A DNA stretch of 64,000 nucleotides from Rapana venosa (taxonomy: Eukaryota > Mollusca > Gastropoda > Neogastropoda > Muricidae), in assembly GCA_028751875.1 (NCBI GenBank), contig CM054138.1, positions 40,438,580-40,502,579 of the forward strand, given 5' to 3'. The notes beneath the pieces are model-generated. The model was given only the letters and a program-made list of their open reading frames with translations, was not told where the DNA came from and did no database searches. Below, piece after piece: positions 51,358 to 63,431 of this stretch. Every line of letters starts with the position of its first letter. The first letter of the stretch is position 1. The position numbers and the translations under genes are program-made.

Positions 51358-51465
51358 GTCTCCCTGAAGTCGGAATGCGGCTACCATAAGCGGAGTAAAA
51401 ACGGTCGCATACGCACAGTCTCACCATTGGTGAACCTCGGAATTGTCGCCGAGAGACGAATAGAT
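51358..51465 (+). mobile_element. SINE shared 3' domain (isolated)
   Basis: CCCTGAAGTCGGAATGCGGC, AACGGTCGCATACGCACAGT and CTCACCATTGGTGAACCTCG. It is the same module as at 49685 and 13450 and ends near GCCGAGAGACGAATAG. Confidence 0.75.
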
Positions 51466-53329
51466 AAGGGGTAGGTGGTGAGCGTGGAAGCATGTTAAAA
51501 GTGTCACTTTAGGTGGCTAGCACATAAGACTACAACACCAACAGATACATGTTCTATGGCCTACTACCAACACAATTTGAGCAAAAACCTAGAAATACAG
51601 TTCGTTTATAGTCAACATAATGTCAAAGCAAAATATTTCAAATGTTCTCAAAAATTGTGATATATAAATTGCAACATTTCCGAATCGCTGCTACGCAATA
51701 GACTAACTGCTACTGCGCTGGAAAGAAACAACTGAAGAAGGAAAGAGCAGGTCTACAGACAGAGTCACCAGTTATTTATTTGTCACTCCGTTTTGACAGA
51801 GGGAATAAAAGTCATACCAGAATATTGCCATCGAAATGAAATCAAGATCTTTACGCAAAACATGCACAACTGAACAGAAAAAAAGGTATACAGACACGTT
51901 GTACACAGCACAAACTCTACACCGACAATGTACTGGTACTTGGTCATCAAGCTGCATGCAACCTAGGAGAGCTAACTCTTCTACTCTGTGGTGGAACACA
52001 GCAGGCTGACATGGTACACCGTCAGACCATCACTTACACTCCAGGCTCTCTTGAAGGCCACAGTCAGCCGAAGGTGGGACAGTAACAGAAAGGCCAATGT
52101 CTTAGCAACACAGTCATTTTTTGGTCAATTCAAGAGAGAGAGAGAGATAAGCGACACGATCATTTTCAATATGAAAACATCATTGGTATATCTGTTCTCA
52201 GGCATGGACATAAATGCATGCATTAAACATCCTCACAGACACACGCACACAGACACACAGACACACAGACACACACACACAAGCTACACAGCAAATGGGT
52301 CACCTCAAAATTAAATGCGACACTCCTTTACACTGAAAAGTTCAATCTTCATCTTGCACAAACATACACGTAAATCAAGCATACACATATGCACTACACA
52401 CACAAACACATACCAACACGTGCGTGCACGCACATGCACGACACTGAATATGCTGGTCATGCAATTGCATGCACACGTACACACATGACATAATATGCTA
52501 TGATCATAATTTTCATGATTGTGCCATACAAGTGCTTTGTTGATTCTTTAAACCTGGCCTTTCCTATGTATACTTTGGGCAATAAATTCTCAATTTTCCC
52601 CATTTAGACTGTTTCTTACTACCCCCCCCCCCCCCCAGCACAAACGATATAGAATGCTATTTAACTTTGACCATCCATACATCATAATTGTCGAATATGT
52701 TCCTGGTTATATCTACATTGGCGATGAGACGTCTACAACACCCAAAAGTGAATACAGTTGGGATCCTGTTCTTTGTTTTTCATGATCCGATTCTGGATGA
52801 AATAAACATTTATGTTACAGGAAAAATTAAGTCCTGTTCAGTTATCAAATAATCTAACAAGCCCACATGTTCAAGCTTCAAGTTCATCTCCTGCATCACA
52901 CTGGTTCAAAGCCTCCCAAGACAGTGTCAGCAGCAGACAGAGGTCACAAGGCTTTAGCAACAGATTCCGCCAGAAATTCAATGTTTATAGTTTTCATTGA
53001 CAAGAACGACCCCACAGTGTCAGGCTAAAGAGTTTTTGCCTACAGCTCAGTGTATCACATGCACACTCACACGTTTTCTTTCTGCCAAACACTTGGGTGT
53101 TACCATCGTACTTTTTTGTTGTTGCAGTTATAATGGGTTTTTTCTTACAAGTAGCCCGAATTTCTGGCTTCACACAAAAACAGAAAGAGTTTTCCTGAGT
53201 AAGCTACTGGACCCACTGAGGGTGACTTCCCCTCGGCAGGTCTTCACCCTGGCACGCCCAAGGTATCTTTGCACACGTCAAAGTCACTCCAAGGTATTCA
53301 CTGCTCAAATCCAGATTCTCACCCATTCC

Positions 53330-53365
53330 ATTCCACATCATTTATATAGCGCTACCGACCATGAC
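53330..53365 (-). mobile_element. LINE terminus remnant (TATATAGCGC)
   Basis: CATCATTTATATAGCGCTAC matches the end of the GPSTWN-type LINE. Only this short piece is clear. Confidence 0.4.
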
Positions 53366-53589
53366 AACGATTTCAAGGTTGTCACCCAGTAGTCCTAACT
53401 TCCCCAAGCTAACTGTGTCAGAGCCTCACACCGTCTATAAACAGGTCCCATTATCACAAATGCTGCATTGCTGCTTGCCATTGTCAGCATTCAGTGACCC
53501 CCTCTTGCCCTGTTCAGTAAGTGTCATCGTGTTCTGCTTGGACTTCTTGCCCTAGCCACGACTTCAAGTTCTTTCATCACTCAGTCAAC

Positions 53590-53725
53590 AATCTACATAA
53601 AAACACAGGACAGACAGGGAGTGATGCACAAGCAGGAATTTCTAGCACAGACTTTACAGAAGGTGGAGATACTATCATACTAAGAGAGCCCCGGCACACT
53701 TCACTGAGTACACAGCAGACAGCCA
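53590..53725 (-). mobile_element. Decayed GAA-tail family element (5' half)
   Basis: The minus strand reads CCGGGGCTCTCTTAGTATGA, TAGTATCTCCACCTTCTGTA and GTGCTAGAAATTCCTGCTTG, a diverged version of the block with TATAAATAGC and CCTTCTGGAAATTC seen at 5750 and 1710. Confidence 0.55.
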
Positions 53726-54550
53726 ATGGGCTGTTTTTACAGCACCCCCCCCCCCTCCCTCCACACATACACACACACATACACGCAAAAGCAGAACATG
53801 TTTACACTGCTCCTTCAGGATGCTTGAGCGGTTTCATCAGTTACAAATTCAACAGAGTTACATAATAAACATACACAAGCTTCAGACTTCACTGATACAC
53901 ATGAAGAGCTGCCACATGGCCTGTTTTACTAGACCACAGGCGATCTCCAAATAAAAAATAACGTAGAGAACTGTTTACGTGCGCATAGCGATCAGAATGA
54001 CTGGTTTCATCTCCATTCAAGCATGTTCACAATAAATGAACTGCAAAACCTTCTAAGGAATATCAAAACTGCAATATCTGCAATGAATGGGCATCAACTG
54101 CGGTGCAGCACGGTGACAGGAAAATCTGCCCTGTGAAAGCCCACAAAAGCAGTTTTATAAAATAACTGCTTTAGATCCGAAAGTGTTCGTGCGCATTAGG
54201 TGTCAAGAACTACTTGATTATTTATCTTCATTTCTTCATTCTCAACAGAAAAGTCTACCAATTTTTATAAAATTTCAAGTATAAACGGAAATTAAAACCT
54301 GCAACATTGAAATCGGAATGTTTTTCTATCTTTTTTGGTGGTACTGAACCGTCACATAGTAAAATCTTCACTTTGGTGACGAAAGTGCATGTACAAGGAA
54401 ATATCTCTGTTTTAAAACCACTGTCGCCATGCAGGAATTTCTGGTTTCTGACTGTCACTGTGTAAAGCATACTCACCCACTCCCCATGACACAACTTTTT
54501 TTTTCCTCTTCATTTCTTAAAAAATCACTGGCAACAGTAAAAGGTCCAGT

Positions 54551-55408
54551 CATTTTTTACTGAAATACTGTCACCATGTAACAACGGAATCATTTTTTTT
54601 ACTGAAACACTGTCACCATGTAACAACGGAATAATTTTTTACTGAAACACTGTCACCATGTAACAACGGATTCATTTTTTTACTGAAACACTGTCACATG
54701 TAACAACGGAATCTTTTTTTAACTGAAACACTGTCACCATGTAACACGGATTTTTTTTTTTTTTTAACTGAAACATGTCACATGTAAACAAGGAATCTTT
54801 TTTTTTTTTACTGAAACACTGTCACCATGTAACAAGGGAATCATTTTTTACTGAAACACTGTCACCATGTAACAACGGAATCATTTTTTACTGAAACACT
54901 TTCACAGTGTAACAACGGAATCTTTTTTTTTTTTTTTACTGAAACACTGTCACCATGTAACGACAGAATCATTTTTTACTGAAACACTGTCACCATGTAA
55001 CAACGGAATCATTTTTTTTTTACTGAAACACTGTCACCATGTAACGACAGAATCATTTTTTAGTGAAACACTTTCACCATGTAACAACGGAATCATTTGT
55101 TACTGAAACACTGTCACCATGTAACAACGGAATCATTTTTTTTTTACTGAAATGCTGTCACCATGTAACAACGGAATCATTTTTAACTGAAACACTATCA
55201 CCATGTAACAACGGAATCATTTGTTACTGAAATACTGTCACCATGTAACAACAGAATCATTTTTTTACTGAAACACTGTCACCATGTAACGACAGAATCT
55301 TTTTTTAACTGAAACACTGTCACCATGTAACGACAGAATCATTTTTTAGTGAAACACTGTCACCATGTAACAACGGAATCATTTTTTCATGAAACACTGT
55401 CACCATGA
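54551..55408. repeat. Minisatellite, about 40-bp unit with variable oligo-T, about 21 copies
   Basis: The unit is ACTGAAACACTGTCACCATG then TAACAACGGAATCA and T(4-13). Copies are very similar apart from oligo-T length; some read AACGACAG instead of AACAACGG. It lies in the long intron of the minus-strand gene. Confidence 0.95.
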
Positions 55409-55419
55409 AAAAGCAGACT

Positions 55420-56650
55420 CGGGAGAAGTGAAGACAACAGAAAGCAGCAAAACAAAACCAAAAACCAAAAAATACCCAATGCAAAACAACTCATACGGCA
55501 TGAATGTCCCTGATATGAACTCTAAAACTAAAATGGAACGATAAATCAGTATGATACATTTTATTCATAAACATATAAACTCCAAGCCAGCAACATTTAT
55601 GATATCCATTTGTATAACAAAAGATATTAGTGGCAAAGGGGGGGGGGGGGGGGGGGGGTTAAAATGGAAACTTGAGTATACGAACTCCGGAAAAAACATG
55701 CGGTACAAGTCCTTGCTGCCTTTGTTCAATTGTTCATCGTCCAGGCTTAAACATGGAAAAGTTTAATACTTTAAATCCAGGGAAGAACATTTTTTTTTAT
55801 ATTGTTCAACACTGTTAACTGAAACATTGTGTATGACTTAGTAAACACACAAGTCAGCAAATAAGCCCTCAGCTTGCCGTTGCTCAAAGTAATGTACTGT
55901 ACGATCTTTTTTGGGGGTTATGATGCTTATCAAATTAAACACGTTTCAAACCAACCAGCACGGTTTTCTCTTTGTCCTACATAACCCATCTATTCTTTCT
56001 CTTCGTTGTAGGTCTGTATGTCTGCCTAGATTTCTTCTGTGGGCACTGGTCATTTGATGTCCAGGCCTGCAGTAACGCCTCAAAAGGAATTGCCGGCTTC
56101 AATTTCAAAATCAGATGCAATGCTTTGATTTTTTCCCCCTTTTTTCATGTTGATCTGGCATTACCTTGGTTTTGTTGATAGGCTTTGAGTCTGACAGTTG
56201 CTGACGCTGAATGGTCGGTCACTATCATATCCACCTTCTGGTTTTGTTTGGGAACTTAGGGCAGTTTATTCTCTATGCCACGTCAGTCATGTTGTAAGCT
56301 ATATTGCTTGAGATTTTGGGCGGTTTCTTATTATTTTTGTCTTTTTTTCAAAGTTCTCAGTTGTATCTTTTGCGACCATACTATTCTTTTTTTTTTTTAA
56401 AAAAGGGTGACAGTGATGTCTAGTTCGTTGGCTCTGTAGCAGGATGCCAGTCTGTCGCCTTTTTGCTGTGCATACCTACCTTAGCCTACAGTCTACACTC
56501 TCTGTGCAATGCTTTCACTTTTACTTGATAACATGCAGGCTTGCCAATATTCCCACGGGAAACATTGATACCAATACTTCTGGCACAGACGTGGTTTTCA
56601 ACATTACTCAGCATTGTTAGTTTCGTCATTGCTATCACTAAATTAAGACA
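55420..56650. other. Unassigned intron sequence with a poly-G run
   Basis: The G homopolymer (about 55638-55658) is the only distinctive item. Confidence 0.45.
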
Positions 56651-56652
56651 GG

Positions 56653-57045
56653 GATTGGTATAACTAAACCAAAACAGTAAGTGAAATAACTAAAGAAAAC
56701 CAGTGATTGATATAACTAAAGAGAGTGATTGATACAACTAAATAAAACAGTGGTTTATATAACTAAATAAAGACAGTGATTAATGTGATTATAACTAAAT
56801 AAAGACAGTGATTAATGTGATATAACTAAATAAAGACAGTGATTAATTTGATATAACTAAATAAAAACAGTGATTGACATAACTAAAGAGAGTGATTGAT
56901 ATAACTAAATAAAACTGTGATTGATACATTTAAATAAGGACAGTGATTGATGTAACTAAAGACAGTGATTGAAATAACTAAATAAAGACAGTGATTAATA
57001 TAACCAAATAAAGACAGTGATTGATATAACTAAAGAAAGGCAGTG
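56653..57045. repeat. Tandem repeat, about 26-bp unit, about 14 degenerate copies
   Basis: The unit is ATAACTAAATAAAGACAGTG plus ATTGAT, with shortened forms. AT-rich and imperfect. Confidence 0.9.
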
Positions 57046-57904
57046 ATCATCGGATGCAAAGGTCAAAGCAAAGAACAGAATTTGTTACATTTAATGTTTT
57101 TGAAGAGCTGGGCTGGTAACCTAGCACAACACAGAAATAGGAATGACGTGCTATTTGAAAACTGTGCAACATTCATGAACATTAAAGCCAATATTTGAAG
57201 CTCCTATTTCTGAATAATTTGCAGAACTACAGCTATGAACTCGCAGAAGCACGCTGGCACGCACGCACCCACGCACGCGAGGAAGCACACACGCACGCAC
57301 ACACACACACATTTTTATTTTCTCACTTCTACAAAATGATAGAAACAGTACAGGCTGGCCACAGACAACATTGTCCAGGGCAGCAATTCAGATTACAGGT
57401 CTGACTCTAGCAGTAAGCTAATGCGTTAAGCTGACCATGCAATGATACACACAATGAGGCCAAATGCTTCGGTGTAAGTAATGCAATCATGGTCAATCAT
57501 CTATTTGTCGGCAATGCGCACACGTTATATCACGTACAGTATGAATATCCAGGTTGTACGACAAAACGTAGTTATATGGCAGCAGTTATTAACATGTAGC
57601 CGTATTCATGATGAGAACAATAACACAACATAGCACACAGGCATGACAAAAAGACTGTGTGTATATGTTATAGACCTACCAAATCTATACTCACATAGCC
57701 AAGAGTGCAATGTGACAGAAAGGAAAGTAAACACTACTGTATCTCCTTGTTGCTGTTGTTGTTAAAGCTGTTATGATAGATTAAAGTCGAGTTGTTGTTG
57801 TGTTGTTGCTTGCACGTGACACTACAAGAAGCGCAGAGAGAAGAGGTACACCAATAAACACAACACTGAAGAAGCCACAGCACTCACCTGCTCCTCCTTC
57901 GCGA

Positions 57905-58190
57905 AAAAGAGGGCACATCAAGTTTTGGTTAATTTGGCATACAAAGGGACGTGGAAGTGAAACGGAATTGAATTCCACCCCCTTTCCCCAATCTCTTTCA
58001 TAGGTAATGACACCAAAAAGATGGCACATCAATTTGTGGTTAATTTGGCATCCAAAGGGACTTAGACGTGAAACTGAACCCCTCCCCACCTTTTTTTTTC
58101 TTCATAGGTAACGACATCCAAAAAAGATGGCAATCAATTGTAGGTTCATTTGGCATCCTGGGGGACTTGGAACTGATATTGAATCTTTAC
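57905..58190. repeat. Tandem repeat, about 115-bp unit, three copies
   Basis: Each unit has ACATCAAGTTTTGGTTAATT, TTGGCATACAAAGGGAC, a C/T-rich stretch and CATAGGTAATGACACCAAAA. Divergence increases toward the third copy. Confidence 0.82.
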
Positions 58191-58199
58191 CCCTCTCCC

Positions 58200-58222
58200 T
58201 GCCCCCCCCCCCCCCCCCCCCC
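58200..58222. repeat. Poly-C run
   Basis: About 20 consecutive C, a likely site of sequencing uncertainty. Confidence 0.9.
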
Positions 58223-58394
58223 TTTCAACACCAGTCTCGCAAACGGAAATGACTAAAGCACATGAAAGGATATATCACCATTTACCTGGGTGTGTGTTTT
58301 AGAGGCTAATGGTATTTGTAGTTTAGCTTCTTACTTTCTAACTTGTTTGTTTGACAAAAGTCAGTCGGGTTACCATTGTGGCTTGTCTGACCCT

Positions 58395-58448
<54 letters not shown>

Positions 58449-58515
58449 GTGTGTATGTGCGCGCGCGCGTACATGCGTGCGTGCGTGCGTTCGATATGTG
58501 TGTGTGTGTGAATCA
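58395..58515. repeat. TG microsatellite with GC/TG-rich flank
   Basis: (TG)n of about 50 bases followed by GCGCGCGCGTACATGCGTGC and more TG. Such a purine/pyrimidine alternation can adopt Z-DNA; that is a general property and nothing specific is seen here. Confidence 0.92.
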
Positions 58516-61224
58516 TTGACTTGGAACATTCAGTTTTCTTGAACACTGATTCCTCTACGGGTACCAAAATCTGGGAGAATCACAGACATAAATAATGCCT
58601 ATGGATACCTTCCCACTTTTCCAACTTTGTGTAACGGCGAACAGCTAAAACCAAAACAACCAACCCAATGACTATACTATGGCAGATAACTTCTATTAAA
58701 AACAGAAACAAACTCCCCTATTCAGAATTCTGGCCCTACCGTCGTGTTATTCTTCTTTTGAATGATAAAGCGAATCATCAAATAATTCTTTACTTTTCAA
58801 GTTTCATTTTGCATTACATAAAATGACATGGCATATTCATTTTTCTCAAATTTTCAGACCACTCTTGTCAATGGTGCGGTTATAGCTACAAGGATAACTG
58901 CCCTTCATTGATTTACTGGGATGGTCAGGAAAGCCTGGTATCAGACTGAACAGTCCAGCAGCAAGTGTCTCTGTTCTCAGCACTTCTAGACTAGCTATCT
59001 CCAGTAAAGGACGTCTGTGGTGTCGTTCAATGGTTTTCTGGTCACTAACTGGATTAAGGCCTCCAAGTGCGCGAACCTGGTCCAAATGTAACGGAAAATT
59101 ATTTTTAAATGCTCGGCAAATCGTTTTCTATAACGCACATGAAAACACGATCGAAAATAAAGGCAATAAAAGATATTACAAAAATAAAAACTCAGTCGAG
59201 ACTCAAAAGCAAAACGAGTCCTATCTCAGGAAATCTTTTGCTTTACCCAATTTTCGCGCTCACAGAGATTGCCTCTGTTGAAGGAAATGTGGGCTTTGGA
59301 ATTGTCTGTTTTACTGTCTGTGCATTGGCAGCCCACCCGGTGAAGGAAAGCAGAAGGTAAGTACCACAGGATGTTTCCAGACCAGGGAAGAGTTCTTATC
59401 TCAGTTGAGCCTGTCCACTTTACGACAAAGACCACTTAACGACACAACAGACGTGCTGCAGGTGTTAACATCACGTCAGTCATCTGCAGATTCTGCCTTG
59501 ATAAGAGACAAGCCTACTGATACTTCAACTATGGCAGAAGCTCTAGTCCAGCTATCCACTGCCTTTGAAATGGTCAGTCAGAGGATTTTTTCTTTGAATC
59601 TAAAATTTCAGTGTGTCTATTTTGTATTTGTTTTTGCTCTTTCATTTCTTCTGCTTCATTGTCTGTGCTCATTTTGGGTCAAAGTAACAAGCTTCCTACG
59701 TGTTCATATAATAAATAAAGTGAAATCACTGGCAGAACCGTGGCACAAATGACGCCAGGGACTTTGGATAAGTTCCTGCAATAGATCAGGTCTTCACTGT
59801 AGGGATTCAACCTGATGCCTTCATCGCTCAAGTCCAGCCAGAGTCTTCTGCAAACCACAACTTCAGTGTTGCCTCTGTTTTTAGTTTCCTTACTTTCCTG
59901 CCGCTCCTCTTCTGATGTGTCAGTTCTGTCTTTCTGAAACTATTCTTTTCAATCTCAACACCCTCTGGCAGCAGTCCACAAGATGCCATCAGTGTCAGGC
60001 CGTCATAAGGCCACCATTCACAAGGGCCCTGCACTGATGTTGGGTCACTGTTGCCATGTCCAGTGGATGCCTGTTCTGATCTAACATGCATAATGCACCC
60101 CCTAGAAAGCTATGCAAACACCTTAACGAAAAAGCCAGAATGGGTGAAATGCCCACTCTGATCACCATTCTATCTATCCAGTTATAGTTCCCAAGACTCT
60201 GAGTTAAAGTTACCACATGTTTAGTGAGATCTCCAGGAGACCAAGGCACCAAGGCCACAGTCTGTGACAATGTTGTTGTTGTTGTTGTTGTTGTTTTAGG
60301 TGGGGATGGAGGGGAGGGGGTTGCATGACACCCCATCATGTTAGAGGTCCAGCTTCATCAAATGTCTCAGCATCAACAGGCCAGTGAAGCACAAGCATGT
60401 AAGTTGCCTATCAAGACATTTTGCAGCAGTAAAATTGGCATGCTAATGCGGACAACACTTGACTGTTTGCTCCAGGCTTCCCATAGGGGGAACAGCACTC
60501 TCAACTCTGGGGACAATAGTTGACTAGAGCTTAACGTTTCAACATTGTAAACCGTCTTTCAGGCTTAAAATCACAGCTTCTCAGCATGGAGCCACAGTGC
60601 TAGGCGTAACGACACCAGCCAAAGGCGTTTGGTTATTGTGTGCCATCTTGAGCACAATGCATGGCTTGTAACTCTGTGTGTGCACATGATGCTCGTAAAG
60701 TATGCAACTATAGTAGGTAACGTAACTATTTTAAGGGAAAAAAGGATGAGTTATTGCATCATAATCAAGTCACTGTTATGTGCATTCAAATATACAAAGC
60801 AACCAAACCATAGAGTTCATGTCATGTTTCAAGTACACAACTGATCATGCCCCTGTTAAAGGCAGTCAGGCCGTACACATCAGTGAAAATCACCCGAGTA
60901 TTGTTATCACAACGCTACCAAGGTACATACATAAATCATTTGTGTGGAGTTTTTAGTGCTCCTTTGTTTAGTTTGATTCCTTTGATAGTATTTCAACATG
61001 CGGAAGAAGCCATTTGTCTCTCTCTCTCTCTCTTTAAAAATACTCAAACGTACACTGTCTGAAGCAACAAAACTACCATTTGTAAGTGATACGGCGCACA
61101 CATTAGCATGACTATCAGGTGTACACTAGGCCAAGCATGAACTACACAAACACGCAGATTAGCCCTCTGACCCCACACAGGACGGGTGGGTACAGTTCAC
61201 TTCCTGGGATTGCAAAACAGCCGG

Positions 61225-61345
61225 GACTTGATTAGCTCTACTTTCTAGTGCACTTCTCAGCCAATCAACTTACTGCCCCGCGGGTCACATGATAAACTGA
61301 TCTACACTTCCGCTGCGCGTGGACAGACGGGCAGACATTGACAGT
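61225..61345. promoter_or_regulatory. GC-rich promoter-like island (tentative)
   Basis: Within AT-rich surroundings this stretch combines a CCAAT box (CAGCCAATCAAC, 61258-61269), a CCGCGGG core, an E-box context (GTCACATGAT), and ACTTCCGC, an ETS-like site, followed by GCTGCGCGTGGAC. No gene start is evident on either side. It could be an alternative promoter or enhancer in the intron. Confidence 0.3.
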
Positions 61346-61654
61346 GCCTGGGCTGAGAGAGGCTGAAAACGACACTGCATGTATGACGCTGATCTTCAGC
61401 TAGACTACTTCTCATACAGCATGGTCTGAATACAGGTTGCTTACTTAATAACTACCGCTGGAACAAAAATGCTGTTTAACTAGTTGCAAAGTCTACAAAA
61501 AGTCTATAATGTAAAATTGTTATGGAATTATCATAACATGGAACGTTTTGCTTGTAAGGGTTTCCGCTCTGTATGGAACATACTTAAAATGTTAAACCAT
61601 CACACATTGTTAACTTAAGATTGATATCATTGGAAGGGTAGTGCATCAAACTGT

Positions 61655-61805
61655 TGCCGTAAACATGAATAGATCTGATTCTATAACTGATGTACAAATG
61701 GAACGATAAACAGATCTGATTTTATAACTGATGTACGAAATATGAAATGGTGAAAAGATCTGATTTTGAAATTGATGTATAAATGTAACGATAAACACAT
61801 CAGGT
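61655..61805. repeat. Tandem repeat, about 52-bp unit, three copies
   Basis: AGATCTGATTTTATAACTGA and TGTACAAATGGAACGATAAA recur three times with changes. It lies 170 bp from the coding exon at 61973. Confidence 0.82.
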
Positions 61806-61972
61806 TCTGAATAAGTAACTCATATTTAAACAAAATTTGTCAAGTAAGATCGGAAGATAGCTAGGACTAGCTTATCAGCTAAAAGAATGACTGACTGACT
61901 GACAGGTGTTAAACACGGCTGTCATTAAACACTGCTATCCACCCCACACAGAGGACAGGACCGGTAACTTAC

Positions 61973-62118
61973 CCTGTATTTGACACCGTCAGACAGGGAG
62001 ATCGTGTAGGAAGGAACGGCTCCCTCGGGTATACGGGGTAGATGGAAATCTTTGGACGGAATTTCATAGTTCTCAATGTTCTCCAGTCTCTTCTTCAGCA
62101 TCTTCTGGTACTTTGTCA
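61973..62118 (-). CDS. Internal exon of the minus-strand (RGS-like) gene
   Basis: Minus strand: acceptor TATTTGATAG, donor GTAAGT. Two bases complete Val, then TKYQKMLKKRLENIENYE, IPSKDFHLPRIPEGAVPS and YTISLSDGVKYR, in phase 0 at the end. The basic amphipathic helix (KMLKKRLENIE) and the short beta-like segment follow directly on the RGS-like part. I do not recognise a named domain. Confidence 0.83.
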
Positions 62119-62124
62119 CTATCA

Positions 62125-62525
62125 AATAGAGTATATATAAAAAAGAAAATACAGTTTCTGATGACATGACATGAGCCAATAAAGAACAATTTCACCAAAA
62201 GTCATGTTGTCAGGAGTAATCAACAGCTACAGACAGAAAAACGCTATTTGATTATTTCTTGATCTCCTAACGACAATAATATGTAGAGAGACAAACATTA
62301 CTGCAGTTTCCTCTCAACTGTCCGATTTAGACAAGACAGAGAAATATTTTTTTTTCTTTATCAAGCCAGAGCAAATAGAAAGATTCCAGAAAGTGCTACA
62401 ACAATGCAAATTTTAAAAAAGCAAATAAAAATAAAGGATAAATTGTACTGTCTAAATCCCGACTCCTCTGTCTTATCTATCCACTGAGCAGTGCAGTTCT
62501 GTTTCTGCCTTACCAAAGAAGGCAT
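62125..62525. other. Intron sequence, nothing recognised
   Basis: AT-rich; no repeat or ORF of note. Confidence 0.5.
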
Positions 62526-62529
62526 CATT

Positions 62530-62960
62530 TGCATCGTCAGTCTCCTCTTTTCCTACCCATCGTCAATCTCTTCTGTTTCCATCCAATAGTCGATCTCATC
62601 TTTTTCCTACGCATCATCAATCTCCTCTTTTCCCTACATATCTTCAAACTCCTCTTTTTCCTACCCTTAGTCCATCTCATCTTTTTCCTGCCCACAGTCA
62701 ATCTCCTCTTTTTCCTACACATAGTCAATCTCTTTTTCTTACACATCGTTAATCTCTTGTTCCTATACATCATCCATCTCATCTTTTTCCTACACATCGT
62801 CAATCTCTTGTTCCTATACATCATCCATCTCCTCTTTTTCCTACACATCGTCAATCTCTTTTTCCTACACATCGTCAATCTCTTTTTCCTACACATCGTC
62901 AATCTCTTTTTCCTGCACATCGTCCATCTCCTCTCTTTTTCTTTCACATCATCAATCTCA
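62530..62960. repeat. Minisatellite, about 24-bp unit (CATCGTCAATCTC type), about 17 copies
   Basis: The plus strand repeats CATCGTCAATCTCTTTTTCC plus TACA, with CATC/CATAG and CTCCTC variants. The unit length of 24 keeps frames open on both strands (Phe/Leu/Ile-rich on +, Arg/Lys-rich on -), which explains the long ORFs. Confidence 0.9.
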
Positions 62961-63087
62961 CCTTTTCTTTGTCACATAGAAAGTGGTTATGAAACAGACC
63001 CAAGCAAACCTCTCCCGAATTCTCATAAAAACCAACCTACCATAATCCTTGTCATCCTCTGTCTATCACACGTGCAAAACGGTACAG

Positions 63088-63372
63088 GTAAAGGAGGTAA
63101 AGGTAAAGAAGTCGTAGGGGAGCGAGGCGTCAGAGACCTCACTTCTCTAGGGCCAGCATATTGAGGGCGGCGCCCATCTCCTCTCCCTCGCTGCTTTACC
63201 TTCCCTGACCCTAAAGAGGGCAGGTACCCATTTACAGCTGGGTGAACTGGGGGATTGTACTGAAGCCAAGGCACGCAAACGGTCACCCATCCCACTGGTA
63301 ACCACGCTCGACGCTGCTTAACTTGGCTGGGGGAAAGCGAGTGCTCCGACCACTGAGCTATCCCGTCCCCCC
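63088..63372 (-). mobile_element. tRNA/5S-type SINE with 17-bp target-site duplication (copy 4)
   Basis: On the minus strand it begins GGGGACGGGATAGCTCAGTG and continues through CCAAGTTAAGCAGCGTCGAG, CAGTGGGATGGGTGACCGTT and GTAAATGGGTACCTGCCCTC to a TTTACCTCC tail. The flanks CGTGCAAAACGGTACAG at 63071-63087 and 63373-63389 are identical, which fixes the element ends and shows a recent insertion, 43 bp from the splice donor of the exon at 63432. Confidence 0.92.
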
Positions 63373-63431
63373 CGTGCAAAACGGTACAGACCAACAACAA
63401 CAAAAAACCCTCTTTCAGCGAGCTGTCTGAC

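Larger units (their letters stand above)
49341..61972 (-). other. Intron of the minus-strand gene, 12.6 kb, rich in tandem repeats
   Basis: No further exon could be recognised with confidence between the terminal exon and 61973. The stretch holds SINE pieces and the arrays listed separately; the remaining sequence (50050-51340, 51500-53300, 53900-54540, 55420-56640, 57060-57900, 58560-61220) is unassigned. Small coding exons could be missed. Confidence 0.6.

Noticed and set aside
59109..59752. A two-exon plus-strand gene with donors at 59358 and 59574
   Set aside because: The only open frame of the first piece leaves two bases while the second begins in phase 0; joined, the frame meets a stop at once. 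No domain is recognisable.
62529..63164. Hydrophobic Phe/Leu/Ile repeat ORF (+) and Arg/Lys repeat ORF (-)
   Set aside because: Both come from a 24-bp tandem repeat whose length keeps all frames open. No membrane protein features beyond the repeat itself.
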